In this document: positions 13,948-26,258 of the stretch, in pieces
Position numbering within the stretch: position 1 is the first letter of the stretch
Layout: every line of letters begins with the position of its first letter
Assembly: GCA_021904315.1 (NCBI GenBank)
Contig: CM038909.1
Span: forward strand, 20,746,212 to 20,810,211
Length of the DNA: 64,000 bases
Source: Sphagnum magellanicum
Lineage: Eukaryota > Streptophyta > Sphagnopsida > Sphagnales > Sphagnaceae
Reading direction: 5' to 3'
The notes under the pieces: generated by a model
What the model was told of the DNA's origin: nothing
Databases searched by the model: none
The model's input: only the letters and a program-made list of their open reading frames with translations
Translations under genes and position numbers: made by a program

Positions 13948-13973
<26 letters not shown>
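13948..13973. repeat. (AG)n microsatellite
   Basis: About 13 uninterrupted AG units. On the minus strand it is a (CT)n tract. Confidence 0.95.
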
Positions 13974-14380
13974 ACCCCTTGGGGTAGGGGAAAACAATAA
14001 AACAACCCGTTTTACTCTGAAGCCTATGGATTTGCCATCTGCAAGCTATCTATAACATTTATTGTTGAATATTGCTTCTTGCCAGCTTCTTATGCAAGGA
14101 TGGGCCGCAATCCTACTGGCAACAAACTAAGTACAATTGATGAAAGAATCAACATTTGGCTTGAAAACACATGCAACCACTGAACTGAATGCCTACATCT
14201 TATTGTAAAATTTTACCTTAGAGTAAATACATCTGGAGAGTTAAGAATTGAATTTGGCTTCACTCCCAGATTTTAGGGCAGATCATACTACCAACACCTC
14301 ATCTAGTACAAGGTTACTATAATTGCACCCAGGGTTTGCTGAGATGATTTTATTTTAGATGATTCTAGCTTGTAGGCTCC

Positions 14381-17300
14381 TTAAGTATTGTAATCAAAGC
14401 CAGGAAGAGATTGGCCTTTGAGGAAATATTTGAACAATTGAAGGGCTCGCCCTGGCTGGTACAAAGGAACTTGGTGACCTGCGTCCCTTACTGTGGTAAA
14501 TGTTAAATTGGTGTATACTTGTGACCACCCACCAACCTGGAACATATGGAAGCCATCACCATATTAATATCCAACTCAAACTCCAATAGTACCCAACGTA
14601 TACATGGCAAAATTATGGGCTTTATGTCATGAATCAATCTTTGCTCCACTCTCATGAATTCATGAAGTGGCATGAGTTTGTCAAGCAGACTAGTTTATTT
14701 TGCATACTGTACCTGCTGCTGATAAATCATTTACAGTTTTCAACAAAAAGATTAAATTTTGAAAAGAATACGGTCTGGACTCTAAACTCTTAAAGTACCA
14801 ATTTTGAACATTTTGATATTAAAGTTTTCAGTGAAGTCCTAGTTTGACCCTGAATTCACTGCTTCTGCAATCTGAGTGTATCTGAAAAGTTAGTGGAGTT
14901 GGGTACAGTTTAATGCAACTGGATGTCACTTCACAAGATTTGAAAAAATTTATTTGGACAATACTTAATTTAATGAAGAGAATGAGCAGCAATGAAGGCT
15001 CAAGGTAAGGCAAATATAAAAGTGGGGGTGAAACTCCTGTGAGCACCAATCTGTCAAAGGTATGGTACACAAGTTCCCGCAAACAAAAGTTCTTAGTACG
15101 AGCAAGTGTACAAACCTGACTAGAGTGGTTCCACGGGTACCAAGCTGTCTCAATTGGCAGGTTCAATTTTGCAAGCCATATCCGTGTCCCTGTTGTGGGC
15201 ACTACTCCATCCACGTCCCCACTACACATCCAAGACACAAACTTCCCATGAGTAAATTAATTTGTGTCTACTCTTGGTCCCCGATCCTTGTGATCTTAGT
15301 TAAGAAAACAACAAGAAATCATTTAACTCTCTTCTGTCCAGCTTTGTCCCTTTAATCTATCCAGTGAAAGTAATCAGATTACCAACCCAAGGTACAGGGT
15401 TTGGGGATTCTTTTGACAGAGTACCTGTAGACCCATATCCTGAGGTCCTTCGTGAGAAGAAAGCGATAGAAAGGAAGAATAGATCTTGTGAAGTCTGGTG
15501 CGCTATAATTGTCAAATACAATGTTACTGCCACATAGAAATAGCGAGAATCAAATCCCATTGCTTAAGTACTAGCCTATCTTAATGATCCAGTGTTCAGA
15601 TAAACCTCAAAAAGTTTGCTCCTGACCTTCAATTGAACCCTAGGACCCAATCTGGGACTTCTGTCAAATATACTATGAAAGTTGAGACAACTTTGGCAGG
15701 ATTTTTATTTATTTGATTTGCAGCTGTTGCAAATGTATCAGATTTTTGATTCAATAGTTACAGGTGTGTAAAAATTTAGTTTCATGAATAGAATTTCAAA
15801 CCAAAAAGGAGGGGGGGAACAAAATCCAAACCTGCAAAATATCCATTCAATATCCTGCCTTGCATGAAGTGCAGCCTTCACTGCAGGTAGGTTCAAATAT
15901 GGTGTTACAGTGTCAGGGGGGCATGGGTTCACTCCAGCAAATCGAATCATATTCACTCTCTGCAAAAAGTTACCGCAACCATGAGATTTCTGCTCCTTTT
16001 CCAGTCCTAGACATCAAGCGTTTCAAGGCCTTTTCATGTCTAAGAGAATGATGAATAGTCCATCAAGATAGGTCTTTGGCACCTTAATGAAGGCAGGTCG
16101 ATTTGTAGTGGCAGGTGGGTTGCAGTTCAAGCCGTAGATGTTGTAAGGATTGATCTCTGCCACCTCCACATTATATGCATAGTCTACAGCATTATCACAC
16201 GTTGCGTTGGGGATGGACTCAACTACTGGGCCATCAACACTGAAGTTACAATTTTGAATTAATGTGGTGTATGTTTGATCGGAGATGATGGAATGATAGT
16301 AGAAGAACTTGATGGCCCCAAGATTGTCAGAATATCCATCTGTCAAAGCATTTCCAACCTGCAAATTGTTCTCAATCTCAGGACTTAACCAAATAGGGCT
16401 TCTTGAAAAAAATTATGCCATAGTTGGTGCAAGTGTATGATCTTTCACCATTGAATACAAAATCTCTCCCTAGTCACTATGGTTTGATTCTTTCCAGCAT
16501 CTCTAAAACTAAACATAAACCCAATATATGCCAAGCTCTTACATCCTATAATTATACCCTGAACTTTTGAACAACCATTCATTTGCCATCACATCGTGAC
16601 AAGTGATTATGTACCACAAACCCTTTGAAGTTGATCTTGGAGTCTAGTCCAGGCTTTTCATTGTACAGTACTATTTGTTCAGCCAGTTCTGGTAGATAGT
16701 GGCCTGCCATTGCATTCCCCACACATTTAATCACAGAGCTAGATTTCTTATCAGAATAAAATTTTTTGATGGGGAAAGTGTTTCCTGTAAGAGAAATCAA
16801 TAGAAGGGCATATGAACACAGCTAGCGAATTAAGTGGAACTTAAGAAACAGAAGGTCCCAAACAAAGACGCCAAGCACAATAACATCCCAAGATAAAACT
16901 TCAAAATATGATGGTAGATCACTTTGCTCTCCTAGCAGATCATGTAGATTTTGTTCTGATCAACCAACCTTTCCCTGAATTGATGACCTACTTGGAAGCA
17001 AAATCGGTAGCCAAAATTCAACCCACATATAGTGATCATTTGGTGACTGAAATGGTAAAGAGATAGCTTAAGCACAACAATACATCAGGTTGAAATCCTT
17101 GGTCAACAAAACAGTTGCCAGATTTCAATATGAAACTCCTAAATCCTGGAGGCATGCTGAAGGTTTTTTTTTGGGAGGTTTAGGAGGTGTACCTGAAAAG
17201 CTTTCGCCCGTTAAGTAGAACTTGTTTTTCTTGTACTCAGGAAATTTTGCAAACCACCCAAGAGTAAATGCAAGGTTGTCTTCAGCTGCCAACCAGAAAT

Positions 17301-18675
17301 AAAACGTGGAGTATTGCCAATTGCACTAGTCTATTCTGTCACAAAGAGAAAATCTCTTCTGCAAAGTTTCAGATAGCCTCATGAGATACTGAGGAAACTG
17401 TCTAAGATATCACTCTTCTCAGAAAGATTGATAATTAAGCTGCATGATAAAGCCAGGAAATTCGTACCTGTTTTCTGGTCTGTGAAAACTGAATAATCTG
17501 AAGTTGTATTTGAATAGGAGTAGCCCGTGCCACTGGGCGAATCCACAAACACAATGTTGGCATCTGATGAAATTGGTCATTGTCCAAACAAACTATTCAA
17601 TGGCACGTCCATGGAAGAAAGATAACTTTCACAGTCATTCTTGACTTTTATAAATTTAACATTCACATTACAAATATGCTATCTACATTGGCTACCAAAC
17701 TATGGACAAAACTTAATCATTGACTCAACAAGAATGATCTTTCCACATGCAAATACTAATGTTGAGTTAGTATGGACCAATGATTGTTATGCACATTTGT
17801 TTGATCGTAAAAAAGGGCGTCACACTGGACATAACTGTTGTTGTTGATCCGCAGGTCTACACATAAATGCTAAGAAAGGGGTAGCAGTCAAGTTGATACA
17901 GACTGAGGAATTCATGCATGAGAGTATGTTTGGGTGATCAAAAGACTATTGGATAATCCAGGACAAAGAAATTGTGATTCAAGAAGGATCCAATGTCAAA
18001 CAAGGGATTAAACTCAGAACAAAATAGTTGGGTGCTCATGAATTAGCCAACATTTATTCCACGTATACTTGTTGCGAATAAGTCCGGTGCCATTTGCGTT
18101 GGTAAAGAATGGGCCAATCTCTTGTAAAAATCCACCCCCTATAGATGAGCATCCAGGTCCTGCACTAGCATCACACAACTTTGATCATGAACCTGTGTAC
18201 TCCCAAGCCCTTGAAAATTTCTTGGGCCCCTCACCAGCAATTATGCAGCAACTTGAACATGACTCTTATTTTGTGCAATTCTTTATTGCTAGAAAATAGA
18301 TAAGAACTTGTTGCAACTCTAGAATTCTCTGAGTGTTCAGCACACACACATACACAACAGATCCATATTGAGACCATCAACACAAACACAATTCTACTCA
18401 TTTTGTCCCCTCTCACCTCCAGTGAACCAAAATACCAAGGGAAGCAAAGCAGGGTCCTTTTGGTCAGCTTCCACAAACCAGTAAAACAGTGCCCTCCCAT
18501 GAGATTCATTCACTGTCACATAACCTGCATACTGCTTGAAATTCACCGGAGGCTGTCCAGGCAAATTGGTTACCAAATCAGCAAGATCAGCCCCCCAAGC
18601 TCCACCAAGATTAAATACCACCTCCAACACTAATATCAAAAATCCAGCACATGCCCGAAAGTGCAACAAACCCAT
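14381..18675 (-). CDS. Serine carboxypeptidase-like protein, complete, 10 exons
   Basis: Secretory alpha/beta-hydrolase of peptidase family S10, which removes C-terminal residues or, in some plant members, transfers acyl groups. Exons on the minus strand: 18675-18417, 18159-18052, 17563-17468, 17285-17193, 16703-16618, 16358-16083, 15959-15832, 15526-15425, 15221-15116 and 14536-14381. All introns are GT-AG and the phases join into 470 codons including TAA, the usual family length. Residues 1 to about 28 form a hydrophobic signal peptide. The oxyanion-hole region is FTGGPGCSS (about 84-92). The catalytic Ser is S183 in TGESFSG, the Asp lies in SGDVDGVVP (383-391), and the His is H439 in DAGHQVP. 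The start is the Met at 18675; a Met ten codons upstream would place charged residues before the signal. The [11 protein letters not shown] and EIGPF motifs suit the S10 group II type. Variants from the usual consensus are FTGG for LNGG and [10 protein letters not shown] for SPAGVGFSYS. Exon 2 has a weak donor (gttggc) and exon 5 a slightly atypical one, so those two borders are the least certain. Substrate unknown. Confidence 0.93.
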
Positions 18676-19440
18676 CTCACTCTTCCTTAGAAAAACCAAC
18701 CACACTAGTTGCTAATCATGAGCTGATAGCACCTGCTGATCAAGTGTTTAATCACTATCATGCCTTGATATTCATAATCTGTGCATGCATGTTGTCTTTG
18801 AAATGGTGTTATAATCACACTAGATATGAACTAACTTTATGCTCAGCTCACCAATTGATCAAAGTGAAGTGGAAATTGGAAATTCATGTCATGACTCACA
18901 AGCATTGCTGCTAGGTGAGTAGTACTTATACAATTGGAATTGGGACACTGTTGACAATCAATGAAGGGTGGGTGGAGGAGAGGGTGCAACAAGAGCAAAG
19001 AGTGTGTTGACAACCAAGTGGGAAAATGGATATAAAAAGTGCCAAAACCTCAGACTGTGGATGTCAAATGTTGTTAGAGTATTCGACTACATCCATTAAT
19101 CATTGCACTGAGTCAAGCTACAACAAGCGAAGAGTGATGATGATGATGATGATGAAGGCGGCAAGAGAATCTCACGTTCCTGTTGTCTGAAGTATTTAGC
19201 ATCTCGGCATTTCTTGTGCCAGTTGACTCTATGCAAATGCACTTTTCCAGGCACTCATACAGTCCGGACTCCTCACTCATTTGTGCACTCCCACTCTCCC
19301 AGAGGAATCCAGCCGAGTGCTCAGCGCAAAGCGAACTATTCTTTCGCCTTTTACTAAAGAATACCGTGCGCAGGGTACAAATAGCGGCATATCCCACTCT
19401 CCCAGAGGAGCAGTGTATTTTTAAACAATTTTAGTTTGTA
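18676..19440 (-). promoter_or_regulatory. Upstream region of the carboxypeptidase gene
   Basis: Non-coding sequence 5' of the carboxypeptidase start. No clear TATA box can be fixed on the minus strand. A GAT/ATG trinucleotide run lies at about 19135-19156; it produces a spurious poly-His frame on the minus strand. The 17-mer cccactctcccagagga occurs twice in the same orientation, near 19290 and 19395. The stretch 19170-19430 has a more balanced base composition than its surroundings, as expected near a promoter, but this is inference. Confidence 0.4.
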
Positions 19441-19710
19441 GGCGAAGTGGCTGGCCATCATCGATAAGAAGATGCAGATAAAAGTGGTAATCATCCCTAA
19501 TAAGAAGATTTAATCAAATCTAGGTATAATCAGACATGAAGTAATAACAAATCTTTAATCATGCATGCTCTTATATTTTTTGGCTACACACTGAAAACCA
19601 AGTCTAGAAATCTGGCTGTTCTTTTAAGAAAATTTCTCCCTCCATTCTGGCAATTGAAAACCTCCAACCATATCGTCATTTTCAAGTTTTAATTTTTAAT
19701 TTCGCACCCA
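19441..19710 (+). repeat. Dispersed ~250 bp repeat R2, copy A
   Basis: This segment matches 26018-26258 in the same orientation along its whole length. Shared landmarks in the same order are 'aagtggct', 'gaagatttaa/gccaaatct', 'cagacatga', 'ggctacacactgaaaa', 'tagaaatct', 'aacctcca' and 'aatttcgc'. The copies differ by many substitutions and small indels. No coding frame and no clear terminal inverted repeat is visible, so the class (SINE, LTR fragment, non-autonomous DNA element) is open. Confidence 0.8.
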
Positions 19711-20214
19711 AAAAAAACTGCACAGGAGTTGCCTTTCCCACTCCAGATCTAAGCTCATACTCTCTTTTTCAGTGAGGAGCGAGGACACTATATTCTTCCC
19801 CAATTTTCACCACTCTCTCTCTCTTCGTTTCCGATTCCACAATTCCTCGTGGTCGCTGTTGGAACCTCGATTTCTTATAGAACAACAACGGAGTTATTAT
19901 AAACATGTGAATTCACTAAAATTTAATTGAATTCATCAATAGTTAATCAAATTCATTAATAATGAATTCATTAATAATTAAATCATCAACAATAAATTCA
20001 CTATTAATTAATTATGAACTTAAGTTAGACACTTAGGAACTTTCATTAAGCTACCTAGCCCAAGTTAGGAACCTAACCCACTTAAATATTTAGCCCATCA
20101 ACCTAGGGTGCAAGTGTAAAGGTTTGAACCTTTCACCTCCATATTTTAAGAACAATTATTTAACCATTGAATCACCATTTAAATGAATGATATTTTTTTG
20201 TCATCGTGTACTGT

Positions 20215-20815
20215 TATGCACATTTTTATTTATCTTAAGTTATTCTTGACGATCCTTGATTATTTTTTATTATTTTACTATAGGCTATTTTAGTTTATAC
20301 TATTGTATGTTATTATTGGCTAGTTTATATTATTTTATCATAAACTATTATAAACAATAATTATTGTAAGCTATTGCTGATTATTTTACACTATTTAATT
20401 GTAGGCTAATATAAGTTATATTATTGCAGGCTATTGTTGGCTATTATAAGTTATTTTATCATAAGCTATTGTTGGTTATTCTAAGTTATTTTATCATAAA
20501 TTATTACTTGTTATTTTAGGTTATTTTACCTTACATTATTGTTGGTTATTATATCATAGATTATTATTGGCTATTTTAAGTTATTTTTACACTAACTCAT
20601 TTTGACTATTCTATCATAAGTTATTTTTGGTTATTCTATTGTAGGCTATTGTTGACTATTTAGACTATTTATCATATGTTATTCTTGATTATTTTATTGT
20701 ACATTATTATTGGTTATTTTAAGTTATTTACCATAGTCTATTGTTAAGTATTATATCATACATTATTATTAAATATTTTAAGTTATTTACCATAGGCTAT
20801 TTACCATAGGGTTAT
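20215..20815. repeat. 35 bp minisatellite array
   Basis: Some 15-17 diverged copies of a unit of about 35 bases, well seen at 20450-20530, where 'ttattttatcataa' and 'ttattgttggttatt' variants alternate. The array ends abruptly against the conserved block at 20836-20945. It is AT-rich and non-coding. Confidence 0.85.
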
Positions 20816-20835
20816 GGTTGGGGTAGGAAGCTTAT

Positions 20836-20945
20836 GTTGTACTAGTGATAACCCTTGCCTGTTTTTAAGTGTGGCACATTTCAAGTGGTCGTAAGGTTAC
20901 TTCAAACTTGGGACACCCACTAAGTCGGAACTAAAATAAAATCCA
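20836..20945 (+). repeat. Conserved block R1, copy A
   Basis: About 110 bases that match, in reverse complement, 35418-35545. Shared stretches include 'taagtgtggcacatttcaag', 'aaggttacttcaaacttgg' and 'ggaactaaaataaaa' (or gagctaaaataaaa). Similarity stops just after 'ctaaaataaaa' on one side and fades past 'gcttatgttgtactagtg' on the other. It directly follows the 35 bp minisatellite. Copy B follows the endonuclease domain of the Helentron-like remnant in the same relative direction, so R1 looks like the 3' end of a transposable-element family. Confidence 0.85.
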
Positions 20946-22277
20946 TATTATGTCATGTACAATTAAAATGAAGATCATCAAGTCAATTTTTCACCATAGT
21001 GATGATATGATCTAAGTTTTCCACTTACAATTTGCAACATTTTAAAGTTATCAACACGAATGTTGGGTGGATATTCAAAAAAATAAATAGTAAACCCATA
21101 ATATCACCTTGGATATCAACTTAAAAACCTTCGAATATCAAAAAATGATATGTGGAGGGATATGTTGACCCCCAAATTTGAAAAAAATATGAAATTTGAC
21201 CACTTAGTATCGAGAATGGATTTTTAAAAACATAAAATTATAAAATCTAGGTAGGATATCAAGTTCTTGCCCAAATTTTTATATCACAATTACAATATGG
21301 CTAGCTAGGAGTTATGACATCAATTCAATAAAAAAATGAAAACAAGGTTTTGGAAGGTTAGGCTTTAGTTTGAAGGGGAAAAAAGTAAACAATGTTTTGG
21401 AGGTCATTGCTGCTTCCAACCCTAAATTTAAGGGGTTATAAAGGGAACCAAACTTTAGTTCTTGTCCCATTTTGTTTTTTGCAATTTTTGGTTTGTTTTT
21501 GCTTTCTTGTTATTTTTCTTTCCCACCATGCTCTTCCTTTTTTCTTCTTTCCCATAAATGTCGTTCCCTATGTTTTTGTGTGTTGTTGCTTCAATTTTTG
21601 GCAATACATGTGACCCCCTGATGTCATACAATTGAACAACAATTCCCTTATTCTTCTTTTGCCTATATTGGGTTACATAATGTGACAGCCAACTGTTAGT
21701 TTTTCGGACCAAGTGAAAAGGAGTTAGTAGGCGAGTTTTTTTGGCGACAACAAAATAATTTTTTCATGTTTTTCATTTTCTTGGTTTGTTTTTTCTATGT
21801 GTTTTATTTTGGTTTCCTTCAGTTGTTTTTAAAAAATCAAAATTCATATTTTATTTTTGTTTACATGTTTTTTATTTCTAGGTTTTTGTGTTTTTAAATT
21901 TATTTATGTACATTTGTATTTTTTGTTTCAAATTTCTTTTTGCCATTACCTATGGGATTTTCCTTTTCAATTTTTTTTACATTTTGATTCTTTTATTCAT
22001 TATTGGGGGGCTTTTGTTATTTTTGTGGTTGTTGTACAAGGTTTATTATACAACATTTTTTTTAAAAAAATTATACATTCCAATAAATTTACATTACATG
22101 TCACAATAAACCCTAAACTTTAAACCCATGTCATTCATTTGTTTTGAATAAATTATTTTTGCATGTAAATGTTTGCATCACATTTTTTTAGGTGTGCATT
22201 ATAACAACAATATGTTTGGCAATTTTTTTAGGACATTTATTTGCTTGAATTTTCTCCATCATGCCTTCTAGAAATTT
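20946..22277. other. AT-rich intergenic stretch with T-rich runs
   Basis: Long frames here (for example 21392-21613 and 21857-22123) come from T-rich sequence giving Phe/Leu/Val strings and carry no family motif. Nothing else is seen. Confidence 0.6.
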
Positions 22278-23004
22278 GTGCAAAAAATGGAAGGGTCAAA
22301 TAAAAATGAAAATCAAGGAATGGAAAATGAAGAAATAATAATATTTGTAAGTGAAACTAAATTTGAAGAAGAAATGAAAGGAATTGAAGAAAACGCAAGT
22401 TTGAAAATTGAGTCTAGTAAAGTCGTAGGAATAAATGAAAAAAAAATTAAATTGAAAAAAAAAAACTACTTGCAAATTTGGAACAACTGCATCTTTGAAG
22501 AATAAAATGGCAACCACATAGTAAGAATGCTTGCTATGTTTTGCTTGCCCTAATGGAAAAAATAAAGTAAACATATGTTTTGTTTCTTATAAAGGAATGT
22601 TATTGTGCGACTGTTAGTTTTGATCTTTGGATGTCCAATGGGGCACATGATGTATTTGCTCTAGTAATATGTTTTTGGGATATAATCAAAGGCCAAAACA
22701 TGCAATTCTTGGCCTATTTGAAGTTGTTGATACCACAAGACATGCATTAGCAAAAACACTTGATTGATCTTTTGAATATATATGGCTCAAGGAATAAGAT
22801 AATAACATATGTCAAGGATGAGGCTTCAAATTTGAAAACATATAATTTTAAATATTTGTTAATAAAAACTAGCCCAATGATCCAAAGGTGGGTTGTAGTT
22901 CATATTTTAGTTTGATAAAGTTGATTAATTATAATGATGCCCTAGAGGAGGAATTAGAGGAGTATGAAGGGGAATTTGAAAAAGATGAAAATTTGGATTT
23001 GTAA
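22278..23004 (+). pseudogene. hAT-type transposase remnant
   Basis: From about 22615 the plus strand reads SFDLWMSNGAHDVFALVICF and then, across frame changes, GLFEVVDTTRHALAKTL and NIYGSRNKIITYVKDEASNL. These correspond to the conserved block of plant hAT-superfamily transposases (FDLWMS-GGHD-FALV ... GLFE--DT----LA ... KII-YVKDE-SNL). At least two frame breaks and a TGA interrupt it. An acidic stretch (DALEEELEEYEGEFEKDENL) ends at TAA near 23004. The upstream frame 22278-22505 is Lys/Glu-rich and may be the region between an N-terminal BED finger and the transposase core, but no finger is seen. No terminal inverted repeats or target duplication could be identified. Dead element. Confidence 0.7.
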
Positions 23005-25290
23005 TTTTATCTTGATGGATTATTGGATTGAAATTGTTGTATTTTTTTTTCCGAAAGGCTTGGATATTTGACATATATTATGTTGTAAAATATTTTCAAT
23101 ATTGAAATTCGACATTCATATATATCCTTATAGGATATATTAAATGAAAAAATCAATTAAAGAGAATTGAAATCAATGGATATTGATAAATTAGATAACT
23201 GAAATTGGTGCATATTGAAAACATCTATTATTAGCCCAACAATATTCAACAGATTAGCAAGATTGAACATACGTTTAGTTTCAATTTGTAACCTTGTAAT
23301 TTCAAATATATGTTTGGCAAACAAGCCAATGTTTAAGAATTGAATTTCATGATTGCGCCACCAAACTAGGGGATAAATGCATGCGGTAGGAGGGTGCAAT
23401 CCTTATCAAATGTATCAAGGATTATGTTGAATGTAGTAAAATCTTGCTCGTAATTCAAGATTTTATTGTATCATTAACAATGCAAAATGAAATCAAAATG
23501 AAAATTCACCTTGTAGATTTTGAATAACCAGCAAAAAACTTGTTTAAATGTGTGATTATTGAAATGCGCAAAGGCCAAAAATTATGAATGTAAACAAACT
23601 CCGAATTCAACTTCACAACAAACTTGTGATGTTCAAGTTCAACATGAAAAAGTTGAAAAGGTAATGATGTTCAAGTTTGATCTATGAAATGTGAAGACCA
23701 AAAAGACAACAATGTTTAAGGTTGATTTAATAACACCTCTCCCAAAAAAACATATAAACTATAATTTAACTTGAATTCCAAACACAAAATTCAAGAGTGT
23801 TTTCCTTAAAAACACATGAACTAGAAATCACTACAATAAAAGGTGTCCATGTATGCTAAGTGATTTCACTAGATTCTGAATGAATTCATTAGTTGTAATA
23901 AACAGAGACTAGTTGAAAAGTAGTGAATTCATTGGTTTAGTGAATGGGGACTAATGAACTACACTCACATTTTGTAGTAGTAAATTGACTTGAATTATAG
24001 ATTGAAAATTATAAAGAATGCTTCCCCCAAAAACATATAAACCATAAATCAATTTGACTTCTCAACTCAAAACTCAAGAGTACTTTTCCCAAAACCATAA
24101 ACCATAAATATAATATCCCTAGTAACAATAATAGATGGATATGAACAACAATAGTCACACTTAACCTTCGGGTACACATAGTTAACGATTATTGAACAAA
24201 GTCACCTTTGCTAGATTCACATAACCCCAAATATTGGAAAAACACAAAATCAAGATATGGATCTATGCATATTTGGCTATCATCTAGATTTTTTCATATA
24301 ACTAGTTCCAACATTTGTCGTAACTCTTGTTGTAATTGTGAATTAAGATAATATAAGTTGATTACATGTTCTTCAAACTTCACATTTTTTGGGTCCATCT
24401 TTTGTTGTGCAATAAGGTTTTGAGGCACATCCACACAATATTAATGTCCAATTTTTGATCTTTTAGTAGGGTTATTCTAATAGTTACATAATGAATTGTT
24501 CATTTTATATGAAGTGGTTATATAGAAGCATATTGCTTTTTCCTTCATTGATTGCGATCAATTCCATCATTTAATATGCATTTTTTTCTTTGTTATTTAT
24601 TGTTGGGTAAATTTCTAAGGGTCAAGACAAATGTTATCCATGGCTTTTAGGTAATTAAAAGGCCATATTACCATAACCTTCAACCTTGACTTGATGATGT
24701 TATGTTTGGTCAATGATTGATTTAAGGCCTTATTTACTCATCTAGTTAAAATAATCTTGTTTGGTTCAATGTGGTTTTTTTTTACCGTAACCCCATCCCT
24801 TTGTTTTTCTAATGTTGTTTTGAAAGGCTTGAAGTTTAAGATATATATAGGGGCTAAAAAGTGTGTGATGTATGAGAAACCAAAGTGATGATACTTAAAC
24901 CAAATTGTTGTGTGTGTTCTATTGATTTTAAAGTAACATGTGAATATGCCCATCTAGAATTAATAAATGACATGATTTTTAAAAATCCACTTGGAACAAA
25001 CCTTTTGAAGAAAGATATGAATTTCTTGAATAGGAAACATTTTTAGTTAACCATTCTCAAGACTTGGGGTTGGTGCCATAAATTTAATTTCAACCTCTTC
25101 TAGCCAAAGCCTTCCTTTTTAATTGTCTACATGTTTAAATTCCTATTTCATTTGAATTTTAAATATGTATTACATTCTAATTGTGTTGAATGTATAATAC
25201 TTGCAAGTTTTAATAAAATCTTTTGTCTTTAAGTGTCAGGTAAAAGCCATAGGGTGGGAGCATTCCCAAAGTAAGGGGCTTAGGGTGAGG
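23005..25290. other. AT-rich intergenic stretch
   Basis: No gene seen. Around 23860-23960 short direct repeats of 'gaattcatt' and 'gggactaatga' occur without a regular period. Confidence 0.6.
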
Positions 25291-25297
25291 TAATAAC

Positions 25298-25450
25298 TTG
25301 GTCCAGCCCTACGTTTTGGGAATGTCCCCCACCTAGGACAAGGTCGTAGCCAGGTCCAACCCTACATTTTGAGAATGTCATCACATGTGGGCCAAGGACA
25401 AGGCGACTTAACAAGTCCAGCCCTGCATTTTGAAAATGTCGCACACCCAT
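25298..25450. repeat. Tandem repeat, ~52-63 bp unit, three copies
   Basis: Three successive copies of 'ggtccagccctacgttttgg' followed by 'gaatgtc', starting near 25300, 25352 and 25415, with varying spacer. It is more GC-rich than its surroundings. Confidence 0.8.
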
Positions 25451-25959
25451 GGGTTTTACCCATCATAAAGTATGAGACAAACATTATCGTGACCTTAATC
25501 ATATGTAAATCATAAGATGTAAGAGGGGATGGTTTATATGCATACTTCTTAAGAGTGAGAGGGATCTTACAACTACAAAGTAATTGTGTGCATAATAAAA
25601 CCCAAAGTGCGTCTGGGCACCAGCAGACAAATCTTGGATGGACAAATGGGCAATCAGGGAAAAAAAGATGCAAGCACTACATTTGTATTGCCTGCAATAA
25701 GCACCCATAGCTGATTTAACATCTTCCCTTCCCATAATGACCTTGGTGAATGTGCATAGTGTATTTGTAGGGTGCTCTACAAGACGCAATTTCCTCATTA
25801 GCTTGCAGCAAGACGTACATGTTAATCTAAGTTGTCCTTGTTATGCAAGGAAAGTTTATGTAAGTACATGTGAGCCCTCGACCATTATGCAAGGGAAAAC
25901 ATTAATAATAGTGCTTCACCCTATATTTTTTGTGTGTGATATCTGAAGCAGGGTTTTTC

Positions 25960-25998
25960 TTCTGGTTGGGGGGCCGGGGGGGGGGGAGAGAGGGGGAA
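25960..25998. repeat. G-rich tract
   Basis: A run of almost pure G with AGAG interruptions, just left of copy B of repeat R2. Confidence 0.9.
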
Positions 25999-26017
25999 TT
26001 ATTGTTTGGAGCCAAAG

Positions 26018-26258
26018 TGGCTATCATCCATAGGAAGATGTAGAAAAAGTGATGATCCTTCCTAGGAAGATTTAGCCAAATCTGGCTATAAACCAGACAT
26101 GATGTACAAAGTTTTAATCATCATTCTATATTAGTGGCTACACACTGAAAATCAACTATAGAAATCTCGTGATTTTTATTTAATTCTTTTTCTCACTTTT
26201 GATGATTGACAACCTCCAAAATCACTTCAATATCAAATTTTTATATTAAAATTTCGCC
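26018..26258 (+). repeat. Dispersed ~250 bp repeat R2, copy B
   Basis: Partner of 19441-19710, in the same orientation. A short related segment (agccaaatctgactaa) also appears near 27040, perhaps a third, mostly lost copy. Nothing coding. Confidence 0.8.

Noticed and set aside
19113..19397. Minus-strand frame with a run of eight histidines
   Set aside because: It is produced by the (ATG/GAT)n run read in one frame; no domain or splice context supports it.
21392..22123. Phe/Leu-rich frames resembling membrane proteins
   Set aside because: They arise from poly-T sequence; both overlapping frames look equally hydrophobic and neither has splice or family support.
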